NCBI RefSeq assembly: GCF_900105965.1
Contig: NZ_FNTV01000001.1
Coordinates: 4,030,001-4,094,000, forward strand
DNA: 64,000 nucleotides
DNA from: Arthrobacter alpinus
GTDB lineage: Bacteria; Actinomycetota; Actinomycetes; Actinomycetales; Micrococcaceae
Reading direction: 5' to 3'
The notes under the pieces were generated by a model that saw only the letters and a list, made by a program, of their open reading frames with translations, was not told where the DNA came from and did no database searches. Shown here piece by piece: positions 8,476 through 21,731 of the stretch. Positions within the stretch are counted from its first letter, which is position 1, and the number at the start of each line of letters is the position of its first letter. The position numbers were made by a program, and so were the translations under genes.

Positions 8476-11400
8476 TTAGCGGAACAGATCGCTGGGCGCT
8501 TCCTCGGTAGGGAACGCCGACTCCTGCTTCTTGCCCTTCTTCGGTTTGTCCTTGCCGTTTCCATTGCCGTTCTCGTCAGGAACCACAGCGGTTCCGCCCG
8601 GGGTGATGATGACGGAAACGAAGGTTGCGGTACCCGCGTCTCCAAAGGAAACCCGGCCAAGGTAATTGCCCGGGGAGAGCCCCTGCCAGCTGAGGGTCAC
8701 GTTGCCGGTTTTGCCGTTCGCCAACTTGAGCGGGTTCGGTGCCACCGATGCATTGCCAGCGTTGGCGCCTAGGATCGCCGCGTCAACCGTAGCCTTCACT
8801 GCACCGCCACTTGCGCTGGAGTACAGGTTTGCGAGCACCGTGTATGTGCCCGGCGCAGGGTTAGTCAACGAAAGTGTTTCGCTGGAGGAAGCGGTCCGAA
8901 CATCGCTGTACTGGCCCTGAGGGTTGAAAACGATCATGTCGTAATCGGCCCCCGGATCGGCGGAAATGACCTGGAACTTGGCCAGTTCAGTACCGGCCGG
9001 AACCACAACTTCCTTGAGGAAATTGGAGGCGTTGCTGCCAACCACCAGGGGACCCGGTACCAACTCAACAGCGCTGGAATCTGCCTTGGACAGCCCGTTC
9101 AAGGTCAGCGCCACGGGAGCGTTCGTACCGGAAACCACCGGAATCTTGCCGCTGCTGTTGCCGTTGTTGGAGCTAAAGGTAATCTCCGGCTGAACCAGGG
9201 CTGCCAGAGGACGGACAGCTACCGGCGATGTCACCGTGGCGCCCGATCCCTGCCAGGTGAGGCTGCCCATGGCGAATGCGCCAAGGGCAGCGTTGGCGTT
9301 TTCAAAGGTGACCTTGAACGTACGCTGCTCACCCGCCTGTGAAAAGTTCAATACCGAAGGGGTTACCTTGACATTGACGCCGGGGACGTTCGCGGTGGCC
9401 CGGTACATTCCTGGCGTCAGAGCCGTGACCGTGCGGGTGACGGTGACCTTGCCCGCCAAACTCCCCACGGCAAACGAAGCCACGTTCATGTCCCGTGCCG
9501 CCGTGCTGCCAAGCCCCGGCATGCCCAGGTCAATCCCTGTGCCCTGAATGAATTTCAAGTACTCCGTATCCCCGGCGTCGTAGACGAGCCCGGGTGTGAG
9601 GGCATTGACCACCGAGGTCTGGCCGGCGCCGGTTGCAAAGAGGTCGGAATTCTTACTGCCGTCCTCGTTCACCACGTTGGTGGCCGTTGTCATCATGGCC
9701 GATTTCACGGCGGCCGGTGACCACGTCGGATTCTTGGCCTTCAGGAGTGCCCCGAAGCCGGCAACATGCGGTGCTGCCATAGACGTACCGGACATCATGC
9801 CGAACTGGTCACCGCCGGAGGCAATGGGTGAAACGCCGGCCAGCACGGCCACGCCGGGTGCGGCGACGTCGGGCTTGAGGAGATCCGAATTCGTGGCGCT
9901 TAGTGGACCTCTTGAGGAGAACCCGGCAACCTGTGGCTGCGGGGAGACCGGCAGTCCGGTGGTGTCGGTGTCAACGAGGGAGACCAGAATGTCCGGGTTG
10001 GCCGTGACCTTGTCTTTGATGATTTGTGTTGCCGGGGGATTCACATGGACGGTGGGCACTGCATGCAGGTCCACGTCTTCAGAAGACGGGGTGACGTTTG
10101 TGAGGATCATGCCCACTCCGCCTGCCCGTTTGACCTCGGCGCTCTTGGCCGTGCGATCAATGACGCCGCGATCACACACCACAACTTTGCCCGCAACCTT
10201 TGCAGCGTCCAAGGTGTTGGGTCCACAGAGCTCCGGGTTGCTTGCTCCAGCCGCAGCGGCCGCCACTGCCAGGATGACATGGCTGGCAGGTACGGTTTGT
10301 CCCATCATGCTGGCACCGCGGAACTTGGTGCCGTCGGAGAACTCAGCCGTTCCCTGAAGTTCTGAGGAGAAAGAGGTGGCAGCCACGGTGGTCAGCCAAG
10401 GAGCTCCGTGGTTGACGGTGCTTGCCGTGGGGCCCGAGTTGCCAGCCGATGCCGCAACGAAAATCCCTGCCGAGGTGGCAGAGAGGAACGCCAAGGAAAC
10501 AGGGTCTGTTGTGGAGGTGGTGCTGCCCGAGATGGAGTAGTTCAGCACATCCACACCATCAAGGATGGCCTGGTTGATAGCCGCGACGGCGGAGGAAGAG
10601 TAGCAGCCGCCCGTGTCAGGATCGGTGTCCTCCCAGCAGATCTTGTATACGGAGAGTTTGGCTGCGGGGGCCACACCGCTGGTGATTCCCATGTTGCGAT
10701 CACCAATTTTTGCGGCGACGTTTGCATTGCCTGCGGCCGTGCTGCCGGTGTGCGTGCCGTGACTGGCGACGTCCACGGGGGAGAGGACTTCCTCGGGAGC
10801 CCGGTCCCCGGGGGCAACGTAGTTCAGGAAGTCGTCGGCAAAGTAGTGTGCGCTCAGGACCTTTGAGTTGCAGGCCGTGCCGTCAAAATCGACTCCCGTC
10901 TCCACACCTTTTTGGCATTCGCCGGAGAAGGTGTCACCGTTGGCCTTGAGCATGGCGATGTTGCCGTCATCGGTGCGGTACGGGACTCCAACTTGTGGAT
11001 CACCCGTTAGCGGCTGCACCTCATCTCCGGCAAAGAACGGGCTGGAAGGTGTGTAGCCGGTGTCGATGATGCCAACAACAACACCTTTTCCGGCGTTGTC
11101 CTGCCCTCCAAATTTGCTATTCCAGCTGCCGTTCTGGCCGCTAAGTCCCAGGAAATCGGTGCTGGAATAGTCTGGTGCGTTCTCGGTATCCCGTTCCACG
11201 GCTAAAACACTCGGGTCCTTGGCCAGCGCCAGCGCCTGATCGGCCGAGAGATCTGCGGAGAAACCGTTGAGGGCTGCCGTATAGGTGCGCTTAACCTTGA
11301 CATTTTTTGTCATGGCAACCGCGGCCTGTTTGTTCTCCAGGTGAGCCTTGTACTGCTTGACCTCGGGTCGTGAAGAGTCAAGCTTTTGCCCTGACTGCGG

Positions 11401-11658
11401 CTTGGTCGCAGCCAGGCCGGCCGTGCCGCCGTTGTACATGGCGATGGGCTGCTCGGCAAGGATCACAATGTATCGTCCGGCCTGGTAGTTCAGCGGATCA
11501 ACGGCTGCGTGTGAAATTCCGGGCACAGTCTGTTGGCTTTGGTTGGCCGATGCTGGCAGTGCCCCCACTGTGGCCAGAAGCAACGGCAGACCGGCACACA
11601 GGGCCACAGCCTTTCGCAGTCCTGGGCTTCGAAAGAGAGTTCTTCCCGTTCGTTTCAT
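8476..11658 (-). CDS. Secreted subtilisin-like serine protease (S8)
   Basis: Large exported protease of 1060 residues. Order: signal peptide (1-38, cut near ASA-NQ), I9-type propeptide (about 62-158), catalytic domain with Asp199 in GIIDTG, His300 in SHGTH, the oxyanion Asn in SAGNSGP (407) and Ser626 in SGTSMAAPH, a PA domain inserted at about 470-560, then a Fn3-like and further beta-rich domains. The C-terminus is a polar tail rich in Asn, Gly and Lys. The layout resembles Vpr or lactocepin-type subtilases, used for extracellular protein breakdown. No neighbour shares its strand. An SSI-like inhibitor gene converges with it, which suggests a linked enzyme-inhibitor pair. Confidence 0.93.
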   Translation of the reverse strand: MKRTGRTLFRSPGLRKAVALCAGLPLLLATVGALPASANQSQQTVPGISHAAVDPLNYQAGRYIVILAEQPIAMYNGGTAGLAATKPQSGQKLDSSRPEVKQYKAHLENKQAAVAMTKNVKVKRTYTAALNGFSADLSADQALALAKDPSVLAVERDTENAPDYSSTDFLGLSGQNGSWNSKFGGQDNAGKGVVVGIIDTGYTPSSPFFAGDEVQPLTGDPQVGVPYRTDDGNIAMLKANGDTFSGECQKGVETGVDFDGTACNSKVLSAHYFADDFLNYVAPGDRAPEEVLSPVDVASHGTHTGSTAAGNANVAAKIGDRNMGITSGVAPAAKLSVYKICWEDTDPDTGGCYSSSAVAAINQAILDGVDVLNYSISGSTTSTTDPVSLAFLSATSAGIFVAASAGNSGPTASTVNHGAPWLTTVAATSFSSELQGTAEFSDGTKFRGASMMGQTVPASHVILAVAAAAAGASNPELCGPNTLDAAKVAGKVVVCDRGVIDRTAKSAEVKRAGGVGMILTNVTPSSEDVDLHAVPTVHVNPPATQIIKDKVTANPDILVSLVDTDTTGLPVSPQPQVAGFSSRGPLSATNSDLLKPDVAAPGVAVLAGVSPIASGGDQFGMMSGTSMAAPHVAGFGALLKAKNPTWSPAAVKSAMMTTATNVVNEDGSKNSDLFATGAGQTSVVNALTPGLVYDAGDTEYLKFIQGTGIDLGMPGLGSTAARDMNVASFAVGSLAGKVTVTRTVTALTPGMYRATANVPGVNVKVTPSVLNFSQAGEQRTFKVTFENANAALGAFAMGSLTWQGSGATVTSPVAVRPLAALVQPEITFSSNNGNSSGKIPVVSGTNAPVALTLNGLSKADSSAVELVPGPLVVGSNASNFLKEVVVPAGTELAKFQVISADPGADYDMIVFNPQGQYSDVRTASSSETLSLTNPAPGTYTVLANLYSSASGGAVKATVDAAILGANAGNASVAPNPLKLANGKTGNVTLSWQGLSPGNYLGRVSFGDAGTATFVSVIITPGGTAVVPDENGNGNGKDKPKKGKKQESAFPTEEAPSDLFR

Positions 11659-11785
11659 GGTGCTGTGAACCTTTCAACAGGATCTCCGCCAGGCGTCTTA
11701 CCTGACGGGTGCAACATGGCACTTCGGCAGGCGTCCTAACGAGAAGAAAGGGCGCTGTGATCCGTTGCAGCCACCTAAAACAGGC

Positions 11786-11797
11786 TACCGATCGGTA
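11786..11797. promoter_or_regulatory. TACCGATCGGTA palindrome upstream of the subtilase
   Basis: Perfect 12-base palindrome about 130 bases upstream of the protease start, of the kind bound by TetR-family repressors. The regulator is unknown. Confidence 0.35.
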
Positions 11798-11798
11798 A

Positions 11799-11820
11799 GG
11801 TGTTTGTGATCCAAAACACC
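11799..11820. other. Small hairpin upstream of the subtilase
   Basis: GGTGTTT and AAACACC form a perfect 7-bp stem with an 8-base loop, next to the 11786 palindrome. The rest of the 267-base gap (11659-11925) shows nothing else I recognise. Confidence 0.35.
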
Positions 11821-11925
11821 AACATTTGCTTGCAGACTAGCCAAATGGGCAGAAAGCCGCCGGGGGCATTGACAGTAAGGGCTGCGAGTTAAAAATCGGC
11901 TGGCTGGAAAGTCATAAGGCGCCGG

Positions 11926-13176
11926 CTAGCAGCCGGGAGGGGCCACATACTGGTATGTGAGGGCCAGGTCGTAGCTCAAGACTGTGCGTGAGGCCGTCCG
12001 TTCCCAGCCAAAAGCTCCTGCGAATACGGAGGCGGCGCGCCCCATATCGATGCGGGTTTCACGGAAATCATGCAGGGACGCGATGGCTTGGGCCCACAGC
12101 TTGGGCGAGCGCCCATCCACCAGAAGGCCCGTGCGCCCGTCGCTTACGGCACGGGGCAAGCCGCCAACGTTCGTGGCGATAACAGGGGTGCCGCAGGCCT
12201 GCGCCTCGAGTGCCACCAAACCAAAGGATTCGCTGGAGGATGGGACGGCCACCACGCTGGCGCTTCGGTACCAGTCAGCCAGCTTCACTGCTTCGACTGG
12301 TGGGTAGATCGTTGCGGTCGCGTTCAGGCCGGCGTCGTCAATCATGGCCTGGAGATCGTACTTGTCATGGCCGCTTCGGGACCCCAGGAACGAGAGTTGC
12401 AGATCGATGTCGGGGCGTTCCTCCCGTAAGATAGCCGCCGCCTTTACCAGCACATGGGGTCCCTTGAGACGTTGCATGCGGCCGGCAAACACCACGTGGA
12501 AGCGCCCCGGGGCAATGCCTAAATCTTGGCGGGACCGGTCTCGGAACGCGGGCTTGAAAATCTTCAGGTCAACGCCGGGAGAGACCACATCGATGCGCTG
12601 TTCGCAGCCGTCATAGTGGCGTTCGAGTTCGGCAGCCTCGGCCGTGGTGTTGGCAATCAGGCGGGTAGCCGCAGCCACAATGTGTTGCTCGCCATCTTCG
12701 CGAATGCCGGGCTCGGCGCTCTGGCCCTTGGGGAGATGGTGGTTTTTGACCCGTGCCATGGTGTGCATGGTGTGCACGAGGGGCAGGTCCAGGCGTTTTG
12801 CCGCCAAAATGCCGGCCATCCCGGATACCCAATAGTGTGAGTGGATCACGCGGACAGGCTCGCCCGGAAGGGCCGCGACGTGATCGGCGACGGCGTCGGC
12901 CATCTCTGTGATGAGCTCCGGCAGGGCTTCCTTGGAAACCTTGGAGAACGGGCCCGCCTTGATGTGGTGGACATTGACAAGGGGTGCGAGCCGGACTGTC
13001 GCGGGCTGGTCGGCGGAGGTGCGCCGCGTATAAATGTCCACGGCCACGCCGGTGGCGGCCAGCTCCAGCGCCAGATGGCGGACATAGACGTTCATGCCGC
13101 CGGCGTCGCCGCCACCTGGTTGTTCGAGCGGGGAAGTGTGGAGGGAAAGCATGGCAACACGCCGAATCTGGTGCAC
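11926..13176 (-). CDS. mshA: D-inositol-3-phosphate glycosyltransferase MshA
   Basis: GT4 glycosyltransferase that adds N-acetylglucosamine to inositol-3-phosphate, the first step of mycothiol synthesis. The start region MLSLHTSPLEQPGGGDAGG and the donor-binding parts (FAGRMQRLKGPHVL, SSSESFGLVALEAQACGTPV) match the family. I take the GTG at 13176 (VHQIRRVAML), giving 416 residues, because AAGGAGGT sits at 13188-13181 just upstream; an in-frame ATG at 13272 would add 32 residues that look non-coding. The gene is monocistronic and divergent from alr. It implies that mycothiol is the main low-molecular-weight thiol. Confidence 0.93.
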   Translation of the reverse strand: MHQIRRVAMLSLHTSPLEQPGGGDAGGMNVYVRHLALELAATGVAVDIYTRRTSADQPATVRLAPLVNVHHIKAGPFSKVSKEALPELITEMADAVADHVAALPGEPVRVIHSHYWVSGMAGILAAKRLDLPLVHTMHTMARVKNHHLPKGQSAEPGIREDGEQHIVAAATRLIANTTAEAAELERHYDGCEQRIDVVSPGVDLKIFKPAFRDRSRQDLGIAPGRFHVVFAGRMQRLKGPHVLVKAAAILREERPDIDLQLSFLGSRSGHDKYDLQAMIDDAGLNATATIYPPVEAVKLADWYRSASVVAVPSSSESFGLVALEAQACGTPVIATNVGGLPRAVSDGRTGLLVDGRSPKLWAQAIASLHDFRETRIDMGRAASVFAGAFGWERTASRTVLSYDLALTYQYVAPPGC

Positions 13177-13180
13177 AGCT

Positions 13181-13188
13181 ACCTCCTT
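13181..13188 (-). promoter_or_regulatory. Ribosome binding site fixing the mshA start
   Basis: AAGGAGGT on the minus strand, four bases before the GTG at 13176, strongly favours this start over the upstream ATG at 13272. Confidence 0.75.
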
Positions 13189-13411
13189 GTCTGTTCTGGC
13201 CGGGCCGGTGGGCCCCGCAATGGTTGTGGGTGGCGGTGAATGCTCAACGCCATGGGGTGTAACGGAGCGCAATTACCTTGACTATCTTCCCACCGGCGGG
13301 CCCAGCATGCTATCTGTATGGCGGCGATGGAAGCTGCCTGGTTCACGCCCCCACGGCATGTGACCGGCTGCACTGCCGTGCCGCATCGGCAAAGCTCCCA
13401 GAAAATAGGCC

Positions 13412-13417
13412 TAAAAT
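13412..13417 (+). promoter_or_regulatory. Leaderless-type -10 of the alr operon
   Basis: TAAAAT six bases before the GTG at 13424, with no ribosome site between. The rest of the mshA-alr gap (13177-13411) shows nothing I recognise. Confidence 0.45.
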
Positions 13418-13423
13418 GGGCTG

Positions 13424-14617
13424 GTGAGCCCTTTAGTTGTGCCAGTTCCTGCCCCGAGTCACGGTCTTGAACGGCAAGCCATCATTGACCTGTCCGCAAT
13501 CGCCAACAACATCCGTCATCTGCGTGAGATTGCTGCCCCGGCTAAATTCATGGCGGTGGTCAAGGCCGACGCCTACGGACACGGCATGATACAGGTGGCC
13601 AGCACCGCGGTGGCGGCCGGGGCGCAGTGGCTGGGAACGGCCCACGTCACCGAAGGTCTCGCTCTGCGAGCAGCCGGGTTTGAGGTTCCGGTGTTGTCCT
13701 GGCTGCACACGCCAGACACCGATTTTACCTCGGCCGTGGCCAATGAGATTGATCTGGGATGTTCCGGTTGGGAACTCGAGCACATTGTTGCCGCGGCCCG
13801 TGAACTCCAGCTGCCGGCCCGGATCCACCTCAAAATCGATACCGGGTTGGGCCGTAACGGCTGTTCCCGGGAAGATTGGTCTGCCCTTGCCGAGGCGGCC
13901 ATGAGCTACCAGCATCAGGGGCTGTTGCGCGTGGTTGGCGTCTTTAGCCACCTGGCTGTGGCGGATGAACCTGATCGCCCGGAAACGGATCGACAGCTGG
14001 AACGGTTCCGCGAGGCCATTGGGGTTCTTGAGGCGGCCGGTGCCCACCTTGAGGTCCGGCACATTGCCAATACCCCGGCCACGCTGTCCCGTCCCGATTC
14101 CCATTTCGATATGGTCCGGGTGGGGCTGGGGCTGTACGGGCTTTCGCCGTTTGAGGATCGCACCTCCGCCCAGCTGGGGTTGGTTCCGGCCATGACCCTG
14201 CAGACCCAGATTGCGCTGTGCAAAGATGTCCCCTCAGGCCAAGGGGTCTCCTACGGACTCAATTTTATTTCTGAAGTGCCCACCACCTTGGGCCTGGTCC
14301 CGGTGGGGTACGCGGACGGCATTCCGCGCATCGCCACGGGTGGTCCGGTCCGCGTCAACGGAGTCACGTACCCCGTGGTGGGGCGCATCGCCATGGACCA
14401 GATGGTTATTGACCTAGGACCCAATGCCCACGAAGGCTTTGCTCCGGCAGCAGTTCCGGGTTCCGCATTGGGTGCCACAGCGGTGCTTTTTGGCAACGGG
14501 GCCGACGGCGGACCGCTCGTTGAGCAGTGGGCGGCGGCTGCCGGGACGCTCAACTATGAGATCGTGACGCGCATAAGCCAGCGCGTGCCGCGCCGGTATG
14601 TGGGTGGTGCCCAGTGA
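13424..14617 (+). CDS. alr: Alanine racemase
   Basis: PLP enzyme converting L- to D-alanine for peptidoglycan, 397 residues. The PLP lysine lies in AVVKADAYGHG (K47), and the second catalytic region around GRIAMDQ near the C-terminus is present. GTG start, probably leaderless. It overlaps tsaE by four bases (GTGA), so it heads the alr-tsaE-tsaB-rimI-tsaD operon. This grouping of alr with the t6A genes is common in actinobacteria. Confidence 0.96.
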   Translation: MSPLVVPVPAPSHGLERQAIIDLSAIANNIRHLREIAAPAKFMAVVKADAYGHGMIQVASTAVAAGAQWLGTAHVTEGLALRAAGFEVPVLSWLHTPDTDFTSAVANEIDLGCSGWELEHIVAAARELQLPARIHLKIDTGLGRNGCSREDWSALAEAAMSYQHQGLLRVVGVFSHLAVADEPDRPETDRQLERFREAIGVLEAAGAHLEVRHIANTPATLSRPDSHFDMVRVGLGLYGLSPFEDRTSAQLGLVPAMTLQTQIALCKDVPSGQGVSYGLNFISEVPTTLGLVPVGYADGIPRIATGGPVRVNGVTYPVVGRIAMDQMVIDLGPNAHEGFAPAAVPGSALGATAVLFGNGADGGPLVEQWAAAAGTLNYEIVTRISQRVPRRYVGGAQ

Positions 14618-15219
14618 GCACCTGGGAATTTGCTACCGGGACGGCTGAGCAGACCCAGCACCTTGCCGGAAAACTGGCGGAACTGCTGCGTGCCGGGGAT
14701 CTGATTATCCTCAGCGGTGAGCTCGGCGCCGGCAAAACCACCTTCACGCAGGGTCTTGGCCGCAGCCTTGGCGTGCGAGAAGGGATCATCTCGCCGACCT
14801 TCGTGCTCGTGCGCATCCACCCGAACGTCCCGGACGGCACTAACCCGGGCGGACCGGACCTGGTCCATGTTGACGCTTATCGTCTAGGTACACCAGGCGA
14901 GATCGATGACATCGACCTGGAGAACACCATGGACTCCTCCGTGACAGTGGTCGAATGGGGCGTGGACAGGGTGGAACACCTCGCCGCCAGCCGGCTCGAA
15001 ATTGAGCTGGTGCGCGCCGTGGGCGATGCCGGCGCTGTTGCACGCGCTGAGGCCGCAACGCAATCGGCATTTGATGATGGTGGGCTTGATTTTTCGGCCA
15101 GCTTCGATGCCGACGAGGACGACGACGAACCCCGCACCTTGCGCTTGACCGCTGTGGGGCCGCGCTGGGAGGGCATCGATTTTTCGGTGCTCGGCCAGCT
15201 TGTGAACACAACAGAATAG
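14614..15219 (+). CDS. tsaE: tRNA t6A biosynthesis ATPase TsaE
   Basis: P-loop ATPase that works with TsaB and TsaD to make threonylcarbamoyl-adenosine at position 37 of ANN-decoding tRNAs. The Walker A motif GELGAGKTTFTQGL lies at about residues 33-46, followed by ISPTFVLV and the WGVDRVEHL segment. At 201 residues it is longer than the usual 150; the extra part is an acidic insert near residues 150-175 rich in Asp and Glu. GTG start overlapping the alr stop. Confidence 0.93.
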   Translation: MSTWEFATGTAEQTQHLAGKLAELLRAGDLIILSGELGAGKTTFTQGLGRSLGVREGIISPTFVLVRIHPNVPDGTNPGGPDLVHVDAYRLGTPGEIDDIDLENTMDSSVTVVEWGVDRVEHLAASRLEIELVRAVGDAGAVARAEAATQSAFDDGGLDFSASFDADEDDDEPRTLRLTAVGPRWEGIDFSVLGQLVNTTE

Positions 15220-15230
15220 ATGAGAAATAC

Positions 15231-15965
15231 GTGCGAATACTGACCATTGACACCTCGGCCGTCGCCAGCGCAGCGATCCTTGACTTTGATCCGCTGAACC
15301 CCGTGAAAACGGCGGAAGTTGTGGCCAATTTTGCCACCGCCGACACCCGCAGCCACGCCGAGGTGTTGGCTCCCGGAGTGAAATCCCTCTTTAGCGATCC
15401 CGTCACAGAGGGCCCGGAACTGGACGCCATTGTGGTGGGTACCGGTCCGGGGCCTTTCACCGGCCTGCGTTCCGGCATTGCCATGGCCCGTACCCTCAGC
15501 TTCACCTGGGGTGTTCCGCTGTACGGAATGATGAGCCTGGACGCCCTGGCCCACCAAGTTTTTGATGCGCCCGAATACCGTGATGGTGTGGCCGTTGCTC
15601 CACTGGCAGTAAGGGATTTTGTGATTGCCACCGACGCGAGGCGCAAGGAAGTGTATTGGGCAAAATACAGTGCCGGCGCACAACTCTTGGACGGGCCGTA
15701 TGTGGGCCCCGCGGATGACATCTTCGGTGTGCAGGTCTTTGGCGCCGGTGCCGGACTCTATGAGGACGTGCTGGCGGCCAACCGATGCACCGTTTATGCC
15801 CCGTTTGCTCAGGCCCAGCCAACGGCCCTTGATCTGGGCCGCGCCGCGGCACGAAAAATCACGGCCGCTGGCTCCTTGGAGCGAGCCGGTCTGTTGGACT
15901 CAACGCCCCTGTACTTGCGCGAATCCGATGCCAAGGTTCCGGGTCCCCGGAAGCGGGCACTCTAG
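15231..15965 (+). CDS. tsaB: tRNA t6A biosynthesis protein TsaB
   Basis: Inactive ASKHA-fold partner of TsaD, 244 residues, starting at GTG with ILTIDTS and carrying the typical GTGPGPFTGLRSGI segment. It scaffolds the TsaBDE complex in the cytoplasm. It begins 11 bases after tsaE and shares a base with rimI (TAGTG), so expression is probably coupled. Confidence 0.94.
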   Translation: MRILTIDTSAVASAAILDFDPLNPVKTAEVVANFATADTRSHAEVLAPGVKSLFSDPVTEGPELDAIVVGTGPGPFTGLRSGIAMARTLSFTWGVPLYGMMSLDALAHQVFDAPEYRDGVAVAPLAVRDFVIATDARRKEVYWAKYSAGAQLLDGPYVGPADDIFGVQVFGAGAGLYEDVLAANRCTVYAPFAQAQPTALDLGRAAARKITAAGSLERAGLLDSTPLYLRESDAKVPGPRKRAL

Positions 15966-16510
15966 TGGCGGGCATGGGAGAAACCACCGCGAGCGACCGG
16001 CCCGCCGAGCTCCGCGACATGGTTGCTGCAGACATTGACTTCATCACGGCATTGGACCTGGAACTCTTCGGTGTGGATTCGTGGCCACGGGAGATGTTTG
16101 TCGCCGAACTTTCCCAACCCGAAACCCGGCGGTACATCATCGCGGAGCTGTCATCCGGCGTCGAACGCGAGCAGAACCAAATTGCAGGATATGCGGGGCT
16201 GATGTGCGTGCCACCTATCGGCGACATCCAGACCATTGGCGTCCTGCCGGAATTTGAGGGCCGGGGCATTGCCCGGGCCATGCTGGACGAGCTCATTGCC
16301 GAAGCGGGTCGGCGCGGTGCCGATGACATCATGTTGGAGGTCAGCTCAAAGAATCCGCGGGCCCAAAAGCTGTACAAGCGCTACGGATTTGAACATATTC
16401 ATACGCGGCGCAAGTACTACCGTGACGGCTCGGACGGGCTGATCATGCGCCTGTCGCTGGCCGGCGACGTCACATCCACTACCGCTACTACATCGAAGGA
16501 CCCGGCATGA
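15965..16510 (+). CDS. rimI: Ribosomal-protein-alanine acetyltransferase RimI
   Basis: GNAT acetyltransferase that acetylates protein N-termini, classically ribosomal protein S18; 181 residues. The acetyl-CoA motif is visible as [17 protein letters not shown] at about residues 88-104, and the [14 protein letters not shown] block is typical of RimI. It lies between tsaB and tsaD, the usual actinobacterial position, and overlaps tsaD by ATGA. Confidence 0.92.
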   Translation: MAGMGETTASDRPAELRDMVAADIDFITALDLELFGVDSWPREMFVAELSQPETRRYIIAELSSGVEREQNQIAGYAGLMCVPPIGDIQTIGVLPEFEGRGIARAMLDELIAEAGRRGADDIMLEVSSKNPRAQKLYKRYGFEHIHTRRKYYRDGSDGLIMRLSLAGDVTSTTATTSKDPA

Positions 16511-17598
16511 ATCAGGCCAACCCGTTAATCCTGGGGATCGAATCCTCCTGCGATGAAACCGGCGTGGGGCTGGTTCGGGGCACCCAATTGCTGACCAACA
16601 CGGTGTCATCTTCCATGGAAGAACATGTGCGTTTTGGCGGCGTCATCCCCGAAATTGCCTCGCGCGCGCACCTTGATGCTTTTGTGCCAACCCTGCAGCA
16701 GGCGCTGGCCGATGCCGGGGTGACGCTGGCCGATGTTGATGCCATCGCCGTCACGAGCGGGCCAGGTCTGGCCGGTGCGCTCATGGTGGGTGTCAGCGCC
16801 GCCAAGGCTCTTGCCCTGGCAACGGGCAAGCCGCTGTACGCCATCAACCACCTCGTGGCGCATGTTGGTGTTGGCCTGTTGGATGAATCCATCGCGGCCG
16901 TGACCGAGTCTGGATCGTTGCCTGAGAACCTTGGCGCCTTGCTGGTTTCCGGCGGTCACACTGAGATCTTGCGGGTGCGAAGCATTGCCGACGATGTTGA
17001 ACTGCTGGGCGCCACGATCGACGACGCCGCGGGGGAGGCCTTCGACAAGGTGGCCCGCCTGCTGGGGCTGAACTACCCGGGCGGCCCGGCCATCGACCGG
17101 CTGGCCAAGGACGGCAACGCAAAGGCCGTGCGCTTCCCGCGCGGACTGACCATGCCCAAGTACATGGGCACGGCGGAGGCTCCCGGCCCGCACCGCTACG
17201 ACTTCTCTTTTTCGGGGCTCAAGACGGCCGTGGCCCGGTGTGTGGAAGGCTACGAGGCCCGCGGTGAGGATATCCCCGTGGCCGACATTGCGGCCTCGTT
17301 CCAGGAGGCAGTGCTGGATGTCATCACCGCCAAAGCGGTTCTGGCCTGCAAGGAAAAGGGCATCACCACGCTGCTGCTTGGCGGTGGCGTTGCCGCGAAC
17401 TCGCGTCTGCGTGAACTGGCGCAGCAAAGGTGTTTGGCGGCCGGCATTACGCTGTTGGTCCCCAAGCTTTCACTTTGCACGGACAACGGCGCCATGGTTG
17501 CAGCACTGGGTGCACAGCTGGTCATGAATGGTGTTGCCCCGAGTGATCTGGCGTTCGCCCCGGATTCCTCCATGCCCGTGACAAGCATCAGCCTGTAG
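16507..17598 (+). CDS. tsaD: tRNA threonylcarbamoyladenosine transferase TsaD
   Basis: Metal-dependent catalytic subunit that transfers threonylcarbamoyl to tRNA A37, 363 residues. It begins [14 protein letters not shown], and the metal ligands are in INHLVAHV (H115 and H119). [12 protein letters not shown] near residue 295 is the nucleotide-binding loop. It is the last gene of the operon; a strong hairpin follows at 17701. Confidence 0.96.
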   Translation: MNQANPLILGIESSCDETGVGLVRGTQLLTNTVSSSMEEHVRFGGVIPEIASRAHLDAFVPTLQQALADAGVTLADVDAIAVTSGPGLAGALMVGVSAAKALALATGKPLYAINHLVAHVGVGLLDESIAAVTESGSLPENLGALLVSGGHTEILRVRSIADDVELLGATIDDAAGEAFDKVARLLGLNYPGGPAIDRLAKDGNAKAVRFPRGLTMPKYMGTAEAPGPHRYDFSFSGLKTAVARCVEGYEARGEDIPVADIAASFQEAVLDVITAKAVLACKEKGITTLLLGGGVAANSRLRELAQQRCLAAGITLLVPKLSLCTDNGAMVAALGAQLVMNGVAPSDLAFAPDSSMPVTSISL

Positions 17599-17700
17599 CA
17601 ACTGACCGTCTGAAAGTGATCCGGCGTGGAGCGGGGCGCTGTATGCCCTCCGGCCACCCTCCGGCATGTGGGCCAAGGCCAAGGCCACAGGCACAAAGAA

Positions 17701-17732
17701 ACGCTGCACCACCATAAATGGTGGTGCAGCGT
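17701..17732. terminator. Terminator between convergent tsaD and lacZ
   Basis: A perfect 13-bp stem (17701-17713 with 17720-17732) and a 6-base loop. On the minus strand the stem is followed by TTTCTTT, so it fits lacZ best, but it can serve both directions. Confidence 0.8.
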
Positions 17733-17748
17733 TGGTGCGCGGTGGCGT

Positions 17749-21727
<3,979 letters not shown>

Positions 21728-21731
<4 letters not shown>

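Noticed and set aside
11659..11925. tRNA or small RNA gene in the subtilase-mshA gap
   Set aside because: No cloverleaf or T-loop sequence found; only the palindrome and a small hairpin.
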